64,000 bases of DNA from Dillenia suffruticosa (taxonomy: Eukaryota > Streptophyta > Magnoliopsida > Dilleniales > Dilleniaceae), in assembly GCA_033439265.1 (NCBI GenBank), contig JAVTVX010000010.1, forward strand, positions 2,976,001 through 3,040,000, given 5' to 3'. A model generated the notes under the pieces. That model did not search any database, had not been told where the DNA came from, and saw only the letters and a program-made list of their open reading frames with translations. Below, one piece after another: positions 20,685 to 33,344 of the stretch. A program made the position numbers and the translations under genes. The first letter of the stretch is position 1; each line of letters opens with the position of its first letter.

Positions 20685-23682
20685 GAGAGCCAAAACGCAG
20701 CGTTTTGGCCCTCCCCCCAATTGAATTAGGGCTAAAGCCCTAATTCGTTTCTTTCTCTCTCTCTCTCTCTCTCCCTCTCTCCGCCGACCCTTCGCCTCCC
20801 TCCCCCACCGCGGCGTTGGTCTTCACCGCAAGCTCCGCCGGCAGCTTCTCCTTCTTCTCCTTCTTCTTCTTCTTCTTCTCCTCCTTCTTCCCTCTCGGTT
20901 TCTCTCTCTCCCTTCGCGATCCCTCTCGCGATCGCTCTCTCTTCGTTGTTCTCTACCCTCCTCCGCGCGCCACCGCGCGACCCGCTTCCCTGCACAATCG
21001 CACCACCCGCGACCTTCCGCAGGCACCACCACCACAGCAACAGTGATTCCCTCCCTCGTGCGAGCGCGCGATCACCCGAGCACGCCGTAGCGCGAGCGCG
21101 ACTGCTCGCGAGCGCGCGACCCTTCTTGCGCGAGCGTGAGTCCGAGTGCGCGGCCCAGAGTGCACGGGCGTGCACGGGCGCGCGACCCAGCGCACGAGTT
21201 TGAGCGGCCCAGCGCACGAGCGCTCGGGGCCCAGCGCACGAGCGCTCGGGGCCCAGCGCACGAGCGCGCGGCCCAGTGCACGAGCGAGCAGGCGCGCGAG
21301 CAGAGCGCGCGAGCACGCAGGGGCGCGCAGCAGCGCGCGAGCGCGCACAAGCCAGCGTGCGAGCGCGCACGAGCCAGCGCAGCACACGGGCGAGCACCAG
21401 CCCGCGAGCCACTGTCGGCCCGCAGGCCCGCCAGCCTGCAGGCCCATTAGCCGCAGGCCCATCAGCAGCAAGCCCACGGGCCCACCAGGCCCGCCAGCCC
21501 GTCCAAGCCCGCAGGTCCAGTACGGCCCGCGGCCCAGTTCAGCCCATCGGTCCGCCAGCCCGCCGGCCCGCTACCCCGTAGCACGCAGACCAGCGAGCCC
21601 GCTAGCTGTGGCCCACGAGCCCGCGACGACCCGTGACGGTCCGTGAGTTCGTGACAGCTCACGAATCTCCACGCAGGTAAATGACTTAGGGTTTTGTTTC
21701 GGATCTATGTGTTTAGATCTAACAAATGAACCTTGTTTTGATAGGAAACCCTACAGACTTTGGAGTGACCGAAGCGACTTTCGGACGAGACTCGGCGCTT
21801 CGAGAAAACCCTAGGTGAGGAGATTTCGACTCTAATTGATAAATTGGACGAATCTAGGATTGAATTTAAAATGAAAGGTTTTGTATATGTTTAGAGTATA
21901 AGTGGAATGCATATAGAATACAAATTATGAAATGATTATCTATGAATTGAAGGTTAAGTATAGAATGTTACAGAAATTTGATAATCTGATTTAGGTTGAT
22001 CTTTTGGAGACTCGAGCGGTCAGATCCGATTTGGCTTGTCAGTAGGGAGTGACTTCCCTCCCGTAGAACTGTGAGTGGGACTTTGACATTCGCTATTGAT
22101 TGAAAACCATGTTTCAAAAATATCTTTTAATGACATGTTTCTGCAAAATGTATGATTGTTATGACTTTCCAATATTTGATGAAATGTTTTGTGACCTTTG
22201 GAGTGTCTTAACTGCTGACCTTATTGATATGCATCCATGAGTTTTGATAAACGTATATTGTGCCACATTTTCGACATATTGATATGTTTTAAATGCTTTC
22301 ACTGCATTGGCACATGGTTTTAAATGGATTTACTTACACATTTGGGCTATATGCCCGGCCGACTTTACGATATTATGTTTTGGGCTGTATGCCCGGCCGA
22401 CTTTACGATATTATGTTTTGGGCTGTATGCCCGGCCGACTTTATGATATTATGCATTGGGCTGTATGCCCGGCCGACGTTATGATATTATGCATGGGGCT
22501 ATATGCCCGGCCGACTGGTGATGGGATGCATGGGGCTACGTGCCCGGCCGATTTGATATTGTGATCCGTAGCTACGAAGGACATCTGGTAGAGGCACCCC
22601 TTGTGTCCGGATACGCTTCGGCCGGAGGTATCCGCTAGATTGTCATGTGTATGGGTGTCCCAGGTTGACCCTCATCGGAGAGGACGTTGAGTACGGCTCC
22701 GTCTAGCACCAGGCGGGGGCACCATACACGGCCGACTAGTTATATGTACACTATATATTTTTTTACAGGCTAGTTGGGGTAGTCTGTGGCCAACATTGGG
22801 GCAGAGAACCATTCTTTAATACTTGCATTTGGAAAAACCCCCAATGCGCCGTCCTTGGTCGAGGTAGACCATTGCCGGGAATATTTCATTGGCCGGTTCT
22901 TCATGACATTGATGTAAAATTTTAGGATGCATATCTTGCTTTCTGATGTGTGCGTATTATATATGATTTTGAAATAACATGATTGGTTTGCACACTGTGG
23001 ATATTTTCTTATCTTATGCTTTGACACTCCAAATTCACCTCGATATTGATAGCATGATGTCAATCCCCTCACTTACTGAGTATCCTCCCATAGATACTCA
23101 TCCCTCACTTTCTTTCCCACAGGATTAGTGTTGGATCGAGGAGATACCACTGGGATTGGGTATGGATATTTTCCATCTCTTCCGCTATGATGATTGGTGA
23201 TATTATTATGTATTGGAGGTTTTAGATTGACCAATGTATTTATATAAATTTTCTGGGATGACTGTATAAATTATGGACTTTATTTCGCGAAACTCGCGTG
23301 TTGATTATTTCGTTGCATTGAGGCATTTGTAAATATTTAAAAATAACTTGGGAATTTATTTTATATATGCGTAGAATTTAAGTCCGCTCGGTGTGGCGGC
23401 TGCTCATGCTCTAGTTGGGCATGACAGTAGAGGTCTGTTGCTAGGACTGTTAGAAACTTTATAGCCTTGCGTTGTTCTGGATGTTGGCTGTGGATATTGT
23501 TGATTTTGGAGAGGTCGGGATGGCCAATTGTTTATTTGTACTGGATGAATGTCATATACAGGTGAAATTGTACATGGGAAACCTCCGATTTATGGGGAGG
23601 TTCTGCCCGATTTTCTGTAAAAATCCAGCCGGCATCCAGGGACAACGGGCGGCTGTTCACGATCCCGGTTCGGGGCGTGACA
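20625..23682 (+). repeat. 3' LTR of the gypsy element
   Basis: This 3058-bp LTR is almost identical to the 5' copy. Visible differences are a longer A run, one extra 22-bp unit (GCTCGGGGCCCAGCGCACGA plus 2 bases, near 21225-21250), and about six substitutions such as CTCGCGTG for CTCACGTG and GGGAAACC for GGGATACC. Confidence 0.95.
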
Positions 23683-23687
23683 TGGAG

Positions 23688-24257
23688 TCTTAAATCTTCT
23701 TTTTGTTGGATGAAGATGATATTCTAACCATTGCTACGGTCATGCGTTCACTTCTTAGTTAGATGGCATACCCCCACAACTGCCAGATTTGCATTTGAGA
23801 TTGATAAAACAAATTGTTTGCTAATGTAGGCCTGGGACAAATTGACCATGGAGAAATTTGTGGGGACGTGACATTGCAAAGGTGTTGCGGTGATGACAAC
23901 AGTAATGGCTCAAATCAACATTTCGCATTATGTGGGAGCCCGTATACCACCCATAAGGAATGTAGCTACACTTGTTGGCCTCCACCCTTTTTCTCCAAAA
24001 AATGAAAAAAAATAAAAATAAAACAAAAACTAAAAAGAGCACTAATAGTAGGTTACAGTCCTGTTTCTCAGTTTCAGAGTCAAAAAGAGTGTGAAAAATG
24101 GTTTTCCATGTAACAGAACCAAAGCTGGGAAACAGACACACAATCTCTTGAACACATTGATGACTAACAAAACACAGGTCTCATACGCCATGAATATGTT
24201 GGCTAACAATATCATACCACTCAATATTAGTTTTAAGAGATAGTAACAAGAGTAGCT
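23688..24257. other. Spacer between the gypsy element and the reductase gene, with the gene's likely 3' untranslated region
   Basis: No separate gene was recognised. On the minus strand this follows the reductase stop codon. A T-rich stretch at about 24000-24035 (plus strand A-rich) could mark the transcript end, but no canonical AATAAA is evident. Confidence 0.5.
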
Positions 24258-26382
24258 TCAGAAGTCGATGAATTTCTTCTCCTTCAAGCTGTCTACCGTT
24301 TCCTTGAGGCTCACTTCCAAAGGAATGAAATCAATGCCAAGGCTTTTTGCCTTTTCCTTTGACACCTGGAATGTTGGCGAAAAAGGCTTGTCGTCTGCGC
24401 ACCTGCCAAACAAAGGAAAGGAGATCTTCCAAGTGTACAAGTGAAGGAAAGTGCAAATGCTACTTGCATAGGCCATGAAATGAAAACAAAAGGATTTGAA
24501 AACAAAAGCACCTTCAAGTTAAAAGATTACTTACTTCTCTGGAAGTTGTAAAACTGGATAAAGCTCACCCAGAATTGTCACTAAATCTGAAAAATGTACA
24601 ACTCTCTCCGCTAACAAGTGTCTTCCGCTAGCATCTGGATTTTCATATGCTAGAATATGCGCATTGGCAACATCTTTTACGTTAACCCATCCGTAAGAGG
24701 CATTGGGATATACTTTCGCCCCTAGTAGCGCAGATGAAGAAGTTCAAATACTTATGAATGTCAAGAGTAAACTTAGCTAAGAAATTGGAGAGTCATTATC
24801 GGAGAACAAATACCATTTATTATATTCAAGACCTGAGAAGCACTTGTGTTGAGTGTTGGCTGCAAAAGAGGGCCAATAACCATTGCCGGGTTAACTGTAA
24901 CTAAGTCGATACCCTTCTCTTTAGAAAAACTCCAGGCCGCTTCCTCAGCCAATGTCTTTGAAAGAAAATAGTAAAGCTGGGTGATTCCAAAATCGTCCAT
25001 TAGATCACTACATCGAAACAAGTATTAATGGAATAAGGTTGACAACTACAAACCTTTGATTCCTTACAAAACTCTGCATCAGAGTACCAAGTTTCATCAA
25101 CTACAACATCAGGAGTCAGAGGTTTCCCCGTGTATGCCACAGCTGCAATAGAAGATGTCAAAACCACTCTTTTGATTGATGGGAATTTCGCACATGAGCC
25201 AAGCACATTGAGTGTTCCCTTCACTGCAGGTTCTATCAGTTGCGTCTGAAATCAGGATTAGGGACAATTAAATGAGGGCTTGTGAATAATTAGCAATTCG
25301 ATTTCCAATCACTTCATTGCAGGTAAAAAGAAGAAGGCGTGGCCTGACAAGGAATAAACCTGTGGATCTGTGGGCCCAGTAATGAAGGGAGATGCTGTAT
25401 GAAAAACACCATCACATCCATCCACGATGGAATCAAATGCGCCTTCTTCAAGGAGGTTAGCTTTGACCAATTTTAGTCTGTCTTTGGCACCATCAAGTGA
25501 AACTAAATGTTCTATCTTCTTTGGATCATCTACAATTTAATTTAAAAACAATAAGAATAAGAATAACAACGACAACAACTCACAATGACAACAAAATATG
25601 CACAAATATTGTGAGACCATAGTTTTTCCAGTGCTACAGAAGTGGGTTATGGGTGTCATGACATACTGGTCTGGGCCATCATCAGCATGAAATCAACAAG
25701 TAATTGAATTAAAAAAAAAAACAAAAAAAAAGCAAGGGAAAAAGGCAGATTCGAAGCATAGAGATGACGGAGTTACATTTCAAAATCTGTGTTCCTATTC
25801 TATCCCGGAAAAATCATAGATGATATCTTCCACTTATCAATAATTCATCTGCAACCAACCTTCCTCGGCTCAACAAAATGGTAGGCGCGCTGGTCTCGTT
25901 TATGGTTTAGAATTGCTCATGAACTAGCTCAACAAGGAAAAGTATAATTAATAGAAAAGAAATTATTGGATCCTAGAGCAGCATCAAGGCGAACATAGTA
26001 TCAAATGGCAAAGTTTATAACTTAGTTACCCCAATTATAAAATATTACAGTAAAATGTTCTATAACGTATTATCAAATCTAAAAATGGAAATCATACTAG
26101 ACTAAAACTACAAAAGAATCTTAAATACTTCAAAGATAGCTAAATAGACCATAATCTACCAAATCCCAACATGATTGTACCATTTTACTCTTGAAACAAT
26201 CCTGGGGAGGGATAAAGAATGAGATCGGGAAGAGGGAATGAGGAATACTTACTTGGGTCACGAACAGTGGCTTTGACTGTGTAGCCACGAAGAAGCAAGA
26301 ACTTGACAAGCCATGACGCTATGAAGCCCGAAGCTCCTGTTACACAAACTGTTTTGGTATTGCTTGTTGCGCTCCCACTCAT
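24258..26382 (-). CDS. Cinnamoyl-CoA-reductase-like short-chain dehydrogenase, six exons, 328 aa
   Basis: Exons on the minus strand are 26382-26253, 25529-25360, 25245-25054, 24976-24814, 24721-24535 and 24402-24258. All introns are GT-AG and the joined frame is open (987 nt). The N-terminal Rossmann motif is [10 protein letters not shown] (residues 15-24). VRDP at 40-43 suggests NADPH preference. The catalytic set is Ser131/Ser132 in LTSSIAAV, then Tyr167 and Lys171 in [12 protein letters not shown]. Further family blocks are [17 protein letters not shown] and [13 protein letters not shown]. The classical CCR signature NWYCYGK is absent. It is therefore a CCR-like, At5g19440-type reductase, a group that includes phenylacetaldehyde reductases, reducing an aldehyde or CoA ester in the cytosol with NADPH. 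The substrate cannot be read from sequence. It is the only intact host gene in the window; intron 1 is 723 bp. Confidence 0.95.
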
Positions 26383-26470
26383 TTCCTCTTTCTTGATTTC
26401 TTTTAGTTATTTCTCGGGGGACTTGTGGTTCCCTCATTTGGTTATTCATAGGCTTGACGGTGATGATTTC

Positions 26471-26477
26471 TTATATA
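26471..26477 (-). promoter_or_regulatory. TATA box of the reductase gene
   Basis: On the minus strand TATATAA lies about 90 bp upstream of the start codon. This would give a 5' leader of roughly 60 nt. The context is CT/GA-rich with a T run at 26519-26531 on the plus strand. Confidence 0.65.
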
Positions 26478-26630
26478 AGCAAATGCTAGGATTTGAAGTG
26501 TGTGAGAGCGAGAGGATTTTTTTTTTTTTTTCATCTTTTTTTGTTTGCACCTTGCTCCCTTGTTTCTATTGACGACAGTTGACCTGCTGGATATGGATCC
26601 ATAATCTAAATTATCTTGACAGCTGCGTTG

Positions 26631-27092
26631 TGTCACATATACAAGTAATAAACTCAAACCCAATTGGAAAACTCAATCTAAAAGATTGACTTATTGGGTA
26701 AGAGAGGATATTGGATTTAAATACTATTTTATAATTTCTTGAGAATTCAATATGAGATTCGTAATATTATCCTTCCCTTGAGAAGTCGGACGTCCACGGA
26801 CGGCTCTCACTCTGGAGTTCTTATGGCTTTTACTCTGGTATCATGTAGCCCTTTTTCATTTTGGACAGCTCTCACTCTGGCACCAGATATCTCTTTTCCA
26901 GGTGCCCCTCTTTCAGGTAGCGCTTTTTTATATTAGACCGGAAATTCTGATACCAATTTATCGTAGACTCAAGTAATGGACTCAAAGTTAATAAGAAAAC
27001 TCAACTCAAAAGATCTACATTGGGTGAGAGAATCTATTGAATCTAAATACTATTTTATAATTTTTTTGAAATCCGATATGGTATTTGTAGCA
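26631..27092 (-). mobile_element. TRIM element (short LTR retrotransposon without genes), older copy
   Basis: Two direct repeats, 26631-26766 (136 bp) and 26959-27092 (134 bp), flank an interior of about 190 bp. On the minus strand the interior begins with TTGGTATCAGAATTTC, an initiator-tRNA-Met primer site (around 26945-26958). It ends in a CAAGGGAAGGATAA purine tract. It is an inverted, more diverged copy of the element at 62408. The interior repeats a motif of about 40 bp (CAGAGTGAGAGCC). No matching target duplication was found, so the ends have decayed. It lies about 250 bp upstream of the reductase start codon. Confidence 0.85.
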
Positions 27093-30000
27093 AGGAGGAC
27101 CGGCCATCCCCGAGTTTTCAAAAATTTGCCGAGCAAAGGTGGAGAAAATGGAACAGTTTTGAAACAACCATCTTACTAGTCAATTTAATTTTTGAATTAT
27201 TGCTTGAATACAATTAATCTCTTTCTCTCTCACACTCAGTTGGGATTAGGACGGAGATTGGCCAGACCGGGCCAAGTTTAGAAACTCTCTTCAAATCTTT
27301 TGACCGCTCGGAATTTGGCCCAACTTTGATTTTTCTAAAATCTATATGCTAATTGAATTCGATAGAATTTAATGAATATTTAATTTAGTAGATAAAAATA
27401 TTAAATCGTTTAATTAAATTTTAAATTTTAAATTTTAAATAAAAAAATAAAGTTAAAAAAATTTTTCTTAAATTAGATTTAATATTGTTTCAATATGATT
27501 ATAAATATAGATTGATTATTAAAAAAGAAATTGAATTCGATAGGGTTTGTGGCTGTTAGATGATGATCGATGACCGTCTGGAAAATAATCTAATGTCAAC
27601 GACCGCATAGACAACAATGCCTATAAGAAAATAAGACAAATGAATTAAATAGTGCAAAAGAAAGCTGCGTCTTGATCAATTTCTCTGTTTTTTCATGGGT
27701 AGTTTAAATCAATCCGTAGAGGGACCATTTTAAGAAGACATCATAAGTACGTGGCTCTCTGTCCTCCACACTTTTCCAATAATTCAACTTTGTCAGGGTT
27801 CGTAGTCTTCTCAAACATCACATCCAACACAAATTATTCACTTAGCAGAGAGAGGACGATGCGAAAAATCCACTGCTTCGAAATTAATATTATTTGTTTA
27901 TTTAAGTTGTTAAGATAATCAGGTGATTCGCATTTGAAAATTATAATTAAATTAAAAATTAAAAATCTTAAAAATGAATTTGAGAAATTTAAATTTTTAT
28001 TTGAATTTTAAAAATTTTATAATTTGATGTTTCAATTTTAAATTTCAGTTATCATTTCATTAATTTAAATAAATTATATAAATGTTAATTTAATTTTTGA
28101 TTTTGATTTGTTTTAATTCAGCACCGCCCAGACTCGATTATACTTCATTTCATTTCACGTCACTTTCGTGGTGCGTGGTGCATGCGTTGTATGCATCCCG
28201 CGGATGTGGTCCCAAATGATGGGAGGAAAGGTGAGGATGTTCGAGATATATGGTCACTCCAACCAAAAAAAACAAATGTAAAGAAACATGCAAATCCCAA
28301 TTGCAAACACAAGCTCAACATGCAAATCCCAGTGGCTAATACAAGCTCACCACGTGGAATCGATGCTAAGAATCTGATCTTCAAATGTAGAATATAAAAT
28401 TTATAACTAATAAATCATTATTCAATAGCACTCATTCTATCATTGTGACCAAACTCATATAATGTAAGGTAAAATGTTATATTTCTTTAAATATAGATCT
28501 CAAATTAAAATGAAGAAATAAAATTTAAAAATATTAACTTTTTAATAGATCTTATAGTATTTAAATTGAATTAATTGGATGAAATCCAAATATGCGTTGG
28601 TTGCAAGATATCTGTCTACACAAAAAGATATATATATTTATATATATCATTTCTATCATTTCGATTCATGAAAAAATAATAAGAATTAAATGAAGCCCGA
28701 AGCGTTAAAGTAACAAATTTATTTATATTCAAATTAAATATTCTTGGCAATGGGAAAGGTAAATCAAGGACTGCAGATCACTCAATGTTTAATATAAGAG
28801 ATTATTGATATAAAAGTGATTTTTAGTCTTTTACCAAAAAATATTTAACTTTTACTTGTCAAATATTATATTCTTGTTAAAAAAATTATTTTAATTAAAT
28901 GACTATTATAAACAAAATAGGGATAAATTGAAACACGAAAAAAGAACATATAAATGAGGTCTAAGGGTAGAATGAGCAAAGAATATTCTTTCTTTCCTTT
29001 TTTTCTTTTAGTCTCCTGAATAGTTTATTGTACTACAAAATAAATTGTCATTTCACACAAAATAAGCATATTAGTATAAAACAAAAGTCCAGTGAAGTAT
29101 ATCATAATATATATGTATGTATGCATGCATGCATGTATGTATGTATGTATGTATCATAGAATACATAGTATTTCGGTCCAAGAAATAGGGACAAAAATGG
29201 TCCATGTCAATATACAAGCGTAATTTGATATAAAAAGTTAAAAATATAATAACTATGATATTTTTATAAAAATTATCATTTATTCCCAAAATTCTCTCTC
29301 TGTGTATAATTAATATATATTATAATAAATAAAATCAAAATCAAAATAAATCAAAAACAGAGAAATTTTGGAGCTCCACGCCCATATAGACAAAAGAATC
29401 TTCTTAGTTCTCTTCTTCCATTTTTCTTCTTCTTCTTCTTTTGTAATTTAGTCTTACTACTATAAACCTTTACATAACAAATTTTGTGGCATTTATGTTA
29501 TTTATAAATAAAGATATGACACGTAGATAATAATTTATAAATATTAATACTTCTTTATAACTTAAATGACCGACCAAAAGTATTTTTTTGTTTTAATACC
29601 ATCGTTGATCACATCATGTGTCAAATTACCACTAATAAATCAAAAATAACAAAAATTTTATTATTTATGACCAAAAATGACCTTAATTTATGAAAAGATT
29701 TTATGAAAAATTTTATTATTTATAACCTGATTTTTCATTTATGCATTTTTGGTACAACTGCTGCTCAAAGTTCCATGACTACTTATAGGAGTGTAGTTTC
29801 AGAGGTCTGTATGTCCCCAGCAATAATTTTCATAAATTGTGCCTATTTTACCCAATTAATATCCTCCATTTCCATGAATTTTGAGTTCATTTTTTCAGAC
29901 ATACTGCCCTACTAGTGCTAATTTTTCGTACTGGCCATAGCAATTGTGTCATAAAGTTGGTAAAGTATTTTAAAAAGAGATTATATTGTCCTTAGGATAA

Positions 30001-30179
30001 TCTCGATAATCCGACACGACACTCATGGGTTGAGCATTATTAGATATACTTGGATTTTATTGTAAAAATAATAAAAAAATAATGTTGTAGGATTATGAAA
30101 AAATTAACTTAATCAAATCATCATTGCTTTTTTTATTGTAGGGTTATAAAGGTTTTTAATTTCATGTAAAATATTAAAT
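27093..30179. other. AT-rich intergenic stretch
   Basis: No gene or complete element was recognised. It contains T/A-rich runs, a microsatellite at 29108 and a TCTTCT tract near 29423. Short frames here have no recognisable product. Confidence 0.5.
29108..29154. repeat. ATGT/ATGC microsatellite
   Basis: Perfect tetranucleotide repeats run ATATATGTATGTATGCATGC and on to ATGTATGTATGT, with three GCAT variants in the middle. Confidence 0.9.
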
Positions 30180-30771
30180 TGGGTTCTGTTGGACGTGGAT
30201 TTGACTCTATAGATAGTGACTCTGCTAACTCGAACCGGTTGATTGGCCGTCTGTTGATTTTGATTAATGAGACCTACAACTCAAATCAGAAACCAGATTT
30301 CAAAAAGAGAAACATATTGAAAAGAACTCTGTTATGCCTTTGTATGCTATGTGTAAATTCAAATAGCATACCCACCCTCGTATACTTTCAGAACGTTAAA
30401 ACCCTAGTTCTCTTATGCAAGTGTCCCAAAATTACGAAAATCATAGTGAGAGATTTTCAAATAGTTAATACTATTACATAAGCAAATTTAGATCATCAAA
30501 GATTCCTTTGCTCATTGACAGTAGTCAAAGATTTTTTTCTCTACTATGGGAGGTTGTCTCTGCAATCTAAGGGGAAATGAATATTACCTTTTGTCAAATA
30601 GTGACACTGAGCATTAAGGAAATTCGAGAGTCAATCAACTAGCTACCAAGAAGAGTCTGGTGAGTATGTACCGAGAGGCCGTGCCTACCCATTTGGGAGA
30701 TAAATCTCATATTAACGACACGTTTTGGTACGTTATGTCCAATGGGTTACGGATTCAAAGAATCTCAATTC
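30180..30771 (-). repeat. 3' LTR of the Tat element (left copy)
   Basis: It aligns with 58278-58931 with many substitutions and small indels. Alignment is lost after CAATCTCAATTC-like sequence near 30771. The true inner end may lie further right, up to about 30870, where a pyrimidine run (TCTTCTTTTTG) could be the minus-strand purine tract. Confidence 0.7.
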
Positions 30772-30954
30772 CACATACTGCTTCAATTTCCACGAATCGC
30801 CTTTGATATGCTTTATAAGATGTGACGTCTAGTTGATTCATGCACTATTATGTCTTCTTTTTGACAGTTTTAACTTTCGCTTAGAAAGGCAATCTGCAAG
30901 TCAATTCCTTTGAAATTCTCAAGTAATATTCAAAGAGAAAGAATCAGTCTAAAG

Positions 30955-33169
30955 ATGGTTAAGGGTTCATCGTCGCGGGCTTATCTGGACATTAACAAAC
31001 GTGATAGAGGAGGAACTACAAGGCATCCAGAACGACTTGTTGTTAAAGGATGATTATATTCTTTGGTCGGCTATTGATGAGGACAAAGCCAACAAGGTAC
31101 GGAGACACGTGTTCTGATGTATAAATAATATGTTAAGCAACAATGAAGGCACTGTATATGGGCGATATCGATCGAGTTTTGCTCAGTTGGAAATGTTTTG
31201 GACGATACTGATTCCCGACGTTTGGTGCCTGGTGATAGCGGTGATGTGGTTAATGAGCTTTTGTCACCTCCATTTCGATTTTGACATCTTGGTGTCTGTA
31301 TTTTCTCTTAAGAGGTATGTTTATAAGGGTCCCACTGAAGGATGGTTTTACTTGCAGATTAGGCCGGAATCTGACTGACAGTTCCTATATAAGGAGACCA
31401 TTGATACAAGAACGATGCATAAAAACTTCTTTATGGAGTTCTTGAAAAAGGATTTTATGCCTGTGCTATCAGAAGCTGATGAAGAACCGCTTCTTGGGTT
31501 AAAGACTTCTCAGCTTTCTCGTCATTCAAGATTCGTTCGTTCAATATGTGGCTTCTACAAAGCCAAGGATCGGCGTATTTGGGTGATAGCCCTCTTAAAC
31601 AACAAAATACTAGGTTTTGCGGATTTGTTGCTGAGAGAGAAAAGGAAAATTGAAAGACCTCTCCTAGTGGAGAAGAAGAAAAAAGATCTCGTGGATGTCC
31701 TTACTTCTCCCAGGGAAGAAGATTTAGAGGAGATTACCTCAGACAAACGGATGAGCTCCGAGTTAAAGAGATGGGTACAGAAGCGGAAAACACGTATGAT
31801 ATTGGCACCGATACTGCTCCCATCTTATCCCTAGAACGGAAGAAGAAGAGAGTTTGATGGTCAAGTTCGTCAGGCAAGGTCATGAAAGGGAATGAAGAGC
31901 AGGGACCCTTGGATACACCAAGGGTTATCGAGGCCAAGGGCTTTGAGCCTGAAGCTCGAGAAGGTACGGAGGTCTGGGTGAAGTTCCCGAGAGGCACTAG
32001 GGTAGAGGATGACGATGTCGAGGATGACGATGCTGAGCAAGGAAACGAAGTTGAAGGAGATGAGGAGATTGAGGGTCATCTCTCCAAAGCCCTAAAGAGG
32101 GAAGAGAGGGAGTAGAGGGAGAAGGTATCGAGGACTTGGAAGGTGCTCCTCTAAAGATGACTGTGGGACCCGACGTAGGACCTTCTTCTATTATTCCCTT
32201 GATATCGAGCAAACAAAAAGTGTTCAGGAGAATTGCTTTTCCCCCTTTCATTTTTGTTTTGTCCTTCGATGTTAGACGGGGACAAAGGGAATGTAGGACT
32301 ATAACGATTAATGCAGGTGACAATCACTACAGTTACATTGATGGCAACAAAGTAAGGAAGATAGTGGAATGAGTAGATTTTCATTGTTCTAATTTAGAGC
32401 TGAATAAGCTCTCTCTTGAGTAGAGCGATGAGATTATTACGTACTCGGGGCACAGGGTATGATTGTCTTGGAATGTAATTTATTTGTCTCCGGTTTTCAT
32501 ATATAACCCTTTTCGTTTTGTGCAGACTATAATCTTAGCAGAGTTTCAAAGGCTAAGGAGAGAGCAGATGATAGACCATTTGAAGCACCGTGCTAACCAT
32601 ATGGGTGCGGAGGTATCTGGATTGCAAGATGCTTTGTCACAGAGGGAGAGGGAGATCGAGAAGAAGAAGGCGTCTGCGGCCGCTCAAAACGCTTGAAACG
32701 AGGAGGTGGAGCGGCTAAAGGCTAAGTGGGATGTAGCACTCCAATAGTGCAAGGTGGTCTCCAAGAGATATGAAAAGTTGGAGGCAGAGGCCAGGATGCG
32801 TAAGGTACATCTACAAACCACACAGAGGCTAGTCGAGATGTGCAACCGAGCCCTAAGGGCTGTTGAACAAAAGATAGTGAAACTAAGAGAGACCATCACA
32901 AGGACATTGACCAGCATACGTATGCTTGGCGTAGGTGAAGTAAGAACCTTCGTTGTGCCAAACAGATTATCGACTAGGCAGGACTGTCGAGGGCTATGCT
33001 CTCGAATATGGAGAGGGCTAGCCCTGAAATGCCCAACTGCGAACTTGCAATCGCTCCTACAGACGAGGTTCTTTTGGAAGCAGTGGATGAGAATGCTGTA
33101 GTCGATGCACCTCAGGTACCTCAAGCTAATTTAGTGTCCCAAACTCTTCCGTCTTCTACCTCTCCTTGA
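30955..33169 (+). pseudogene. Antisense extra ORF of the Tat element (gypsy-type transposon N-domain plus coiled coil), decayed
   Basis: The reading starts MVKGSSSRAYLDIN at 30955 and ends TLPSSTSP-stop at 33169, with several frame changes and stops between. The N-part contains IPDVWCLVIAVMWLMSFCHL, FSLKRYVYKGPTEGWFYLQ and RPESD, similar to the plant putative gypsy-type transposon domain (PF04195-like; recognised by eye, not searched). A Lys/Arg/Glu-rich middle follows (31640-32110). Then come Glu/Lys/Arg-rich heptad-like helices at about 32540-32900, for example LRREQMIDHLKHRANHMGAE, typical of a coiled coil. It runs opposite to gag. Antisense ORFs in this position are known in Tat-lineage elements; their role is unknown. 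The identification is moderate. Confidence 0.6.
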
Positions 33170-33344
33170 TTGTTGTCTCTGTTCTCTTCTATCTTAAATT
33201 TTTCCTTTGTATGCTTTTGGCCTAAGAGGATTAATGAAAAAATTCAATTGTTTTATCATGAACAAGCGTTTAGAATTTCATGTTTGTAGTCCATTTCATC
33301 GCATATAGAATACCATTAGGGAGATGCTTCACTAGTTGATAATT

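Larger units (their letters stand above)
14617..23682 (+). mobile_element. Complete Ty3/gypsy retrotransposon with intact gag but defective pol
   Basis: The element starts TGTAACACC at 14617 and ends GGGGCGTGACA at 23682. It is flanked by the 5-bp duplication TGGAG (14612-14616 and 23683-23687). The LTRs are about 3.0 kb and the interior only 2979 bp. The interior holds a primer site, one 480-codon gag ORF, a broken pol remnant and a purine tract. The ends, the pre-LTR motif TTTCGAGGACGAAAC and the gag/RT residues point to a plant gypsy element of the Tekay/chromovirus kind; the chromodomain region is not present to test this. By eye the LTRs differ at about six bases plus length changes. Insertion is therefore recent, yet pol is badly decayed. 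Confidence 0.95.
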
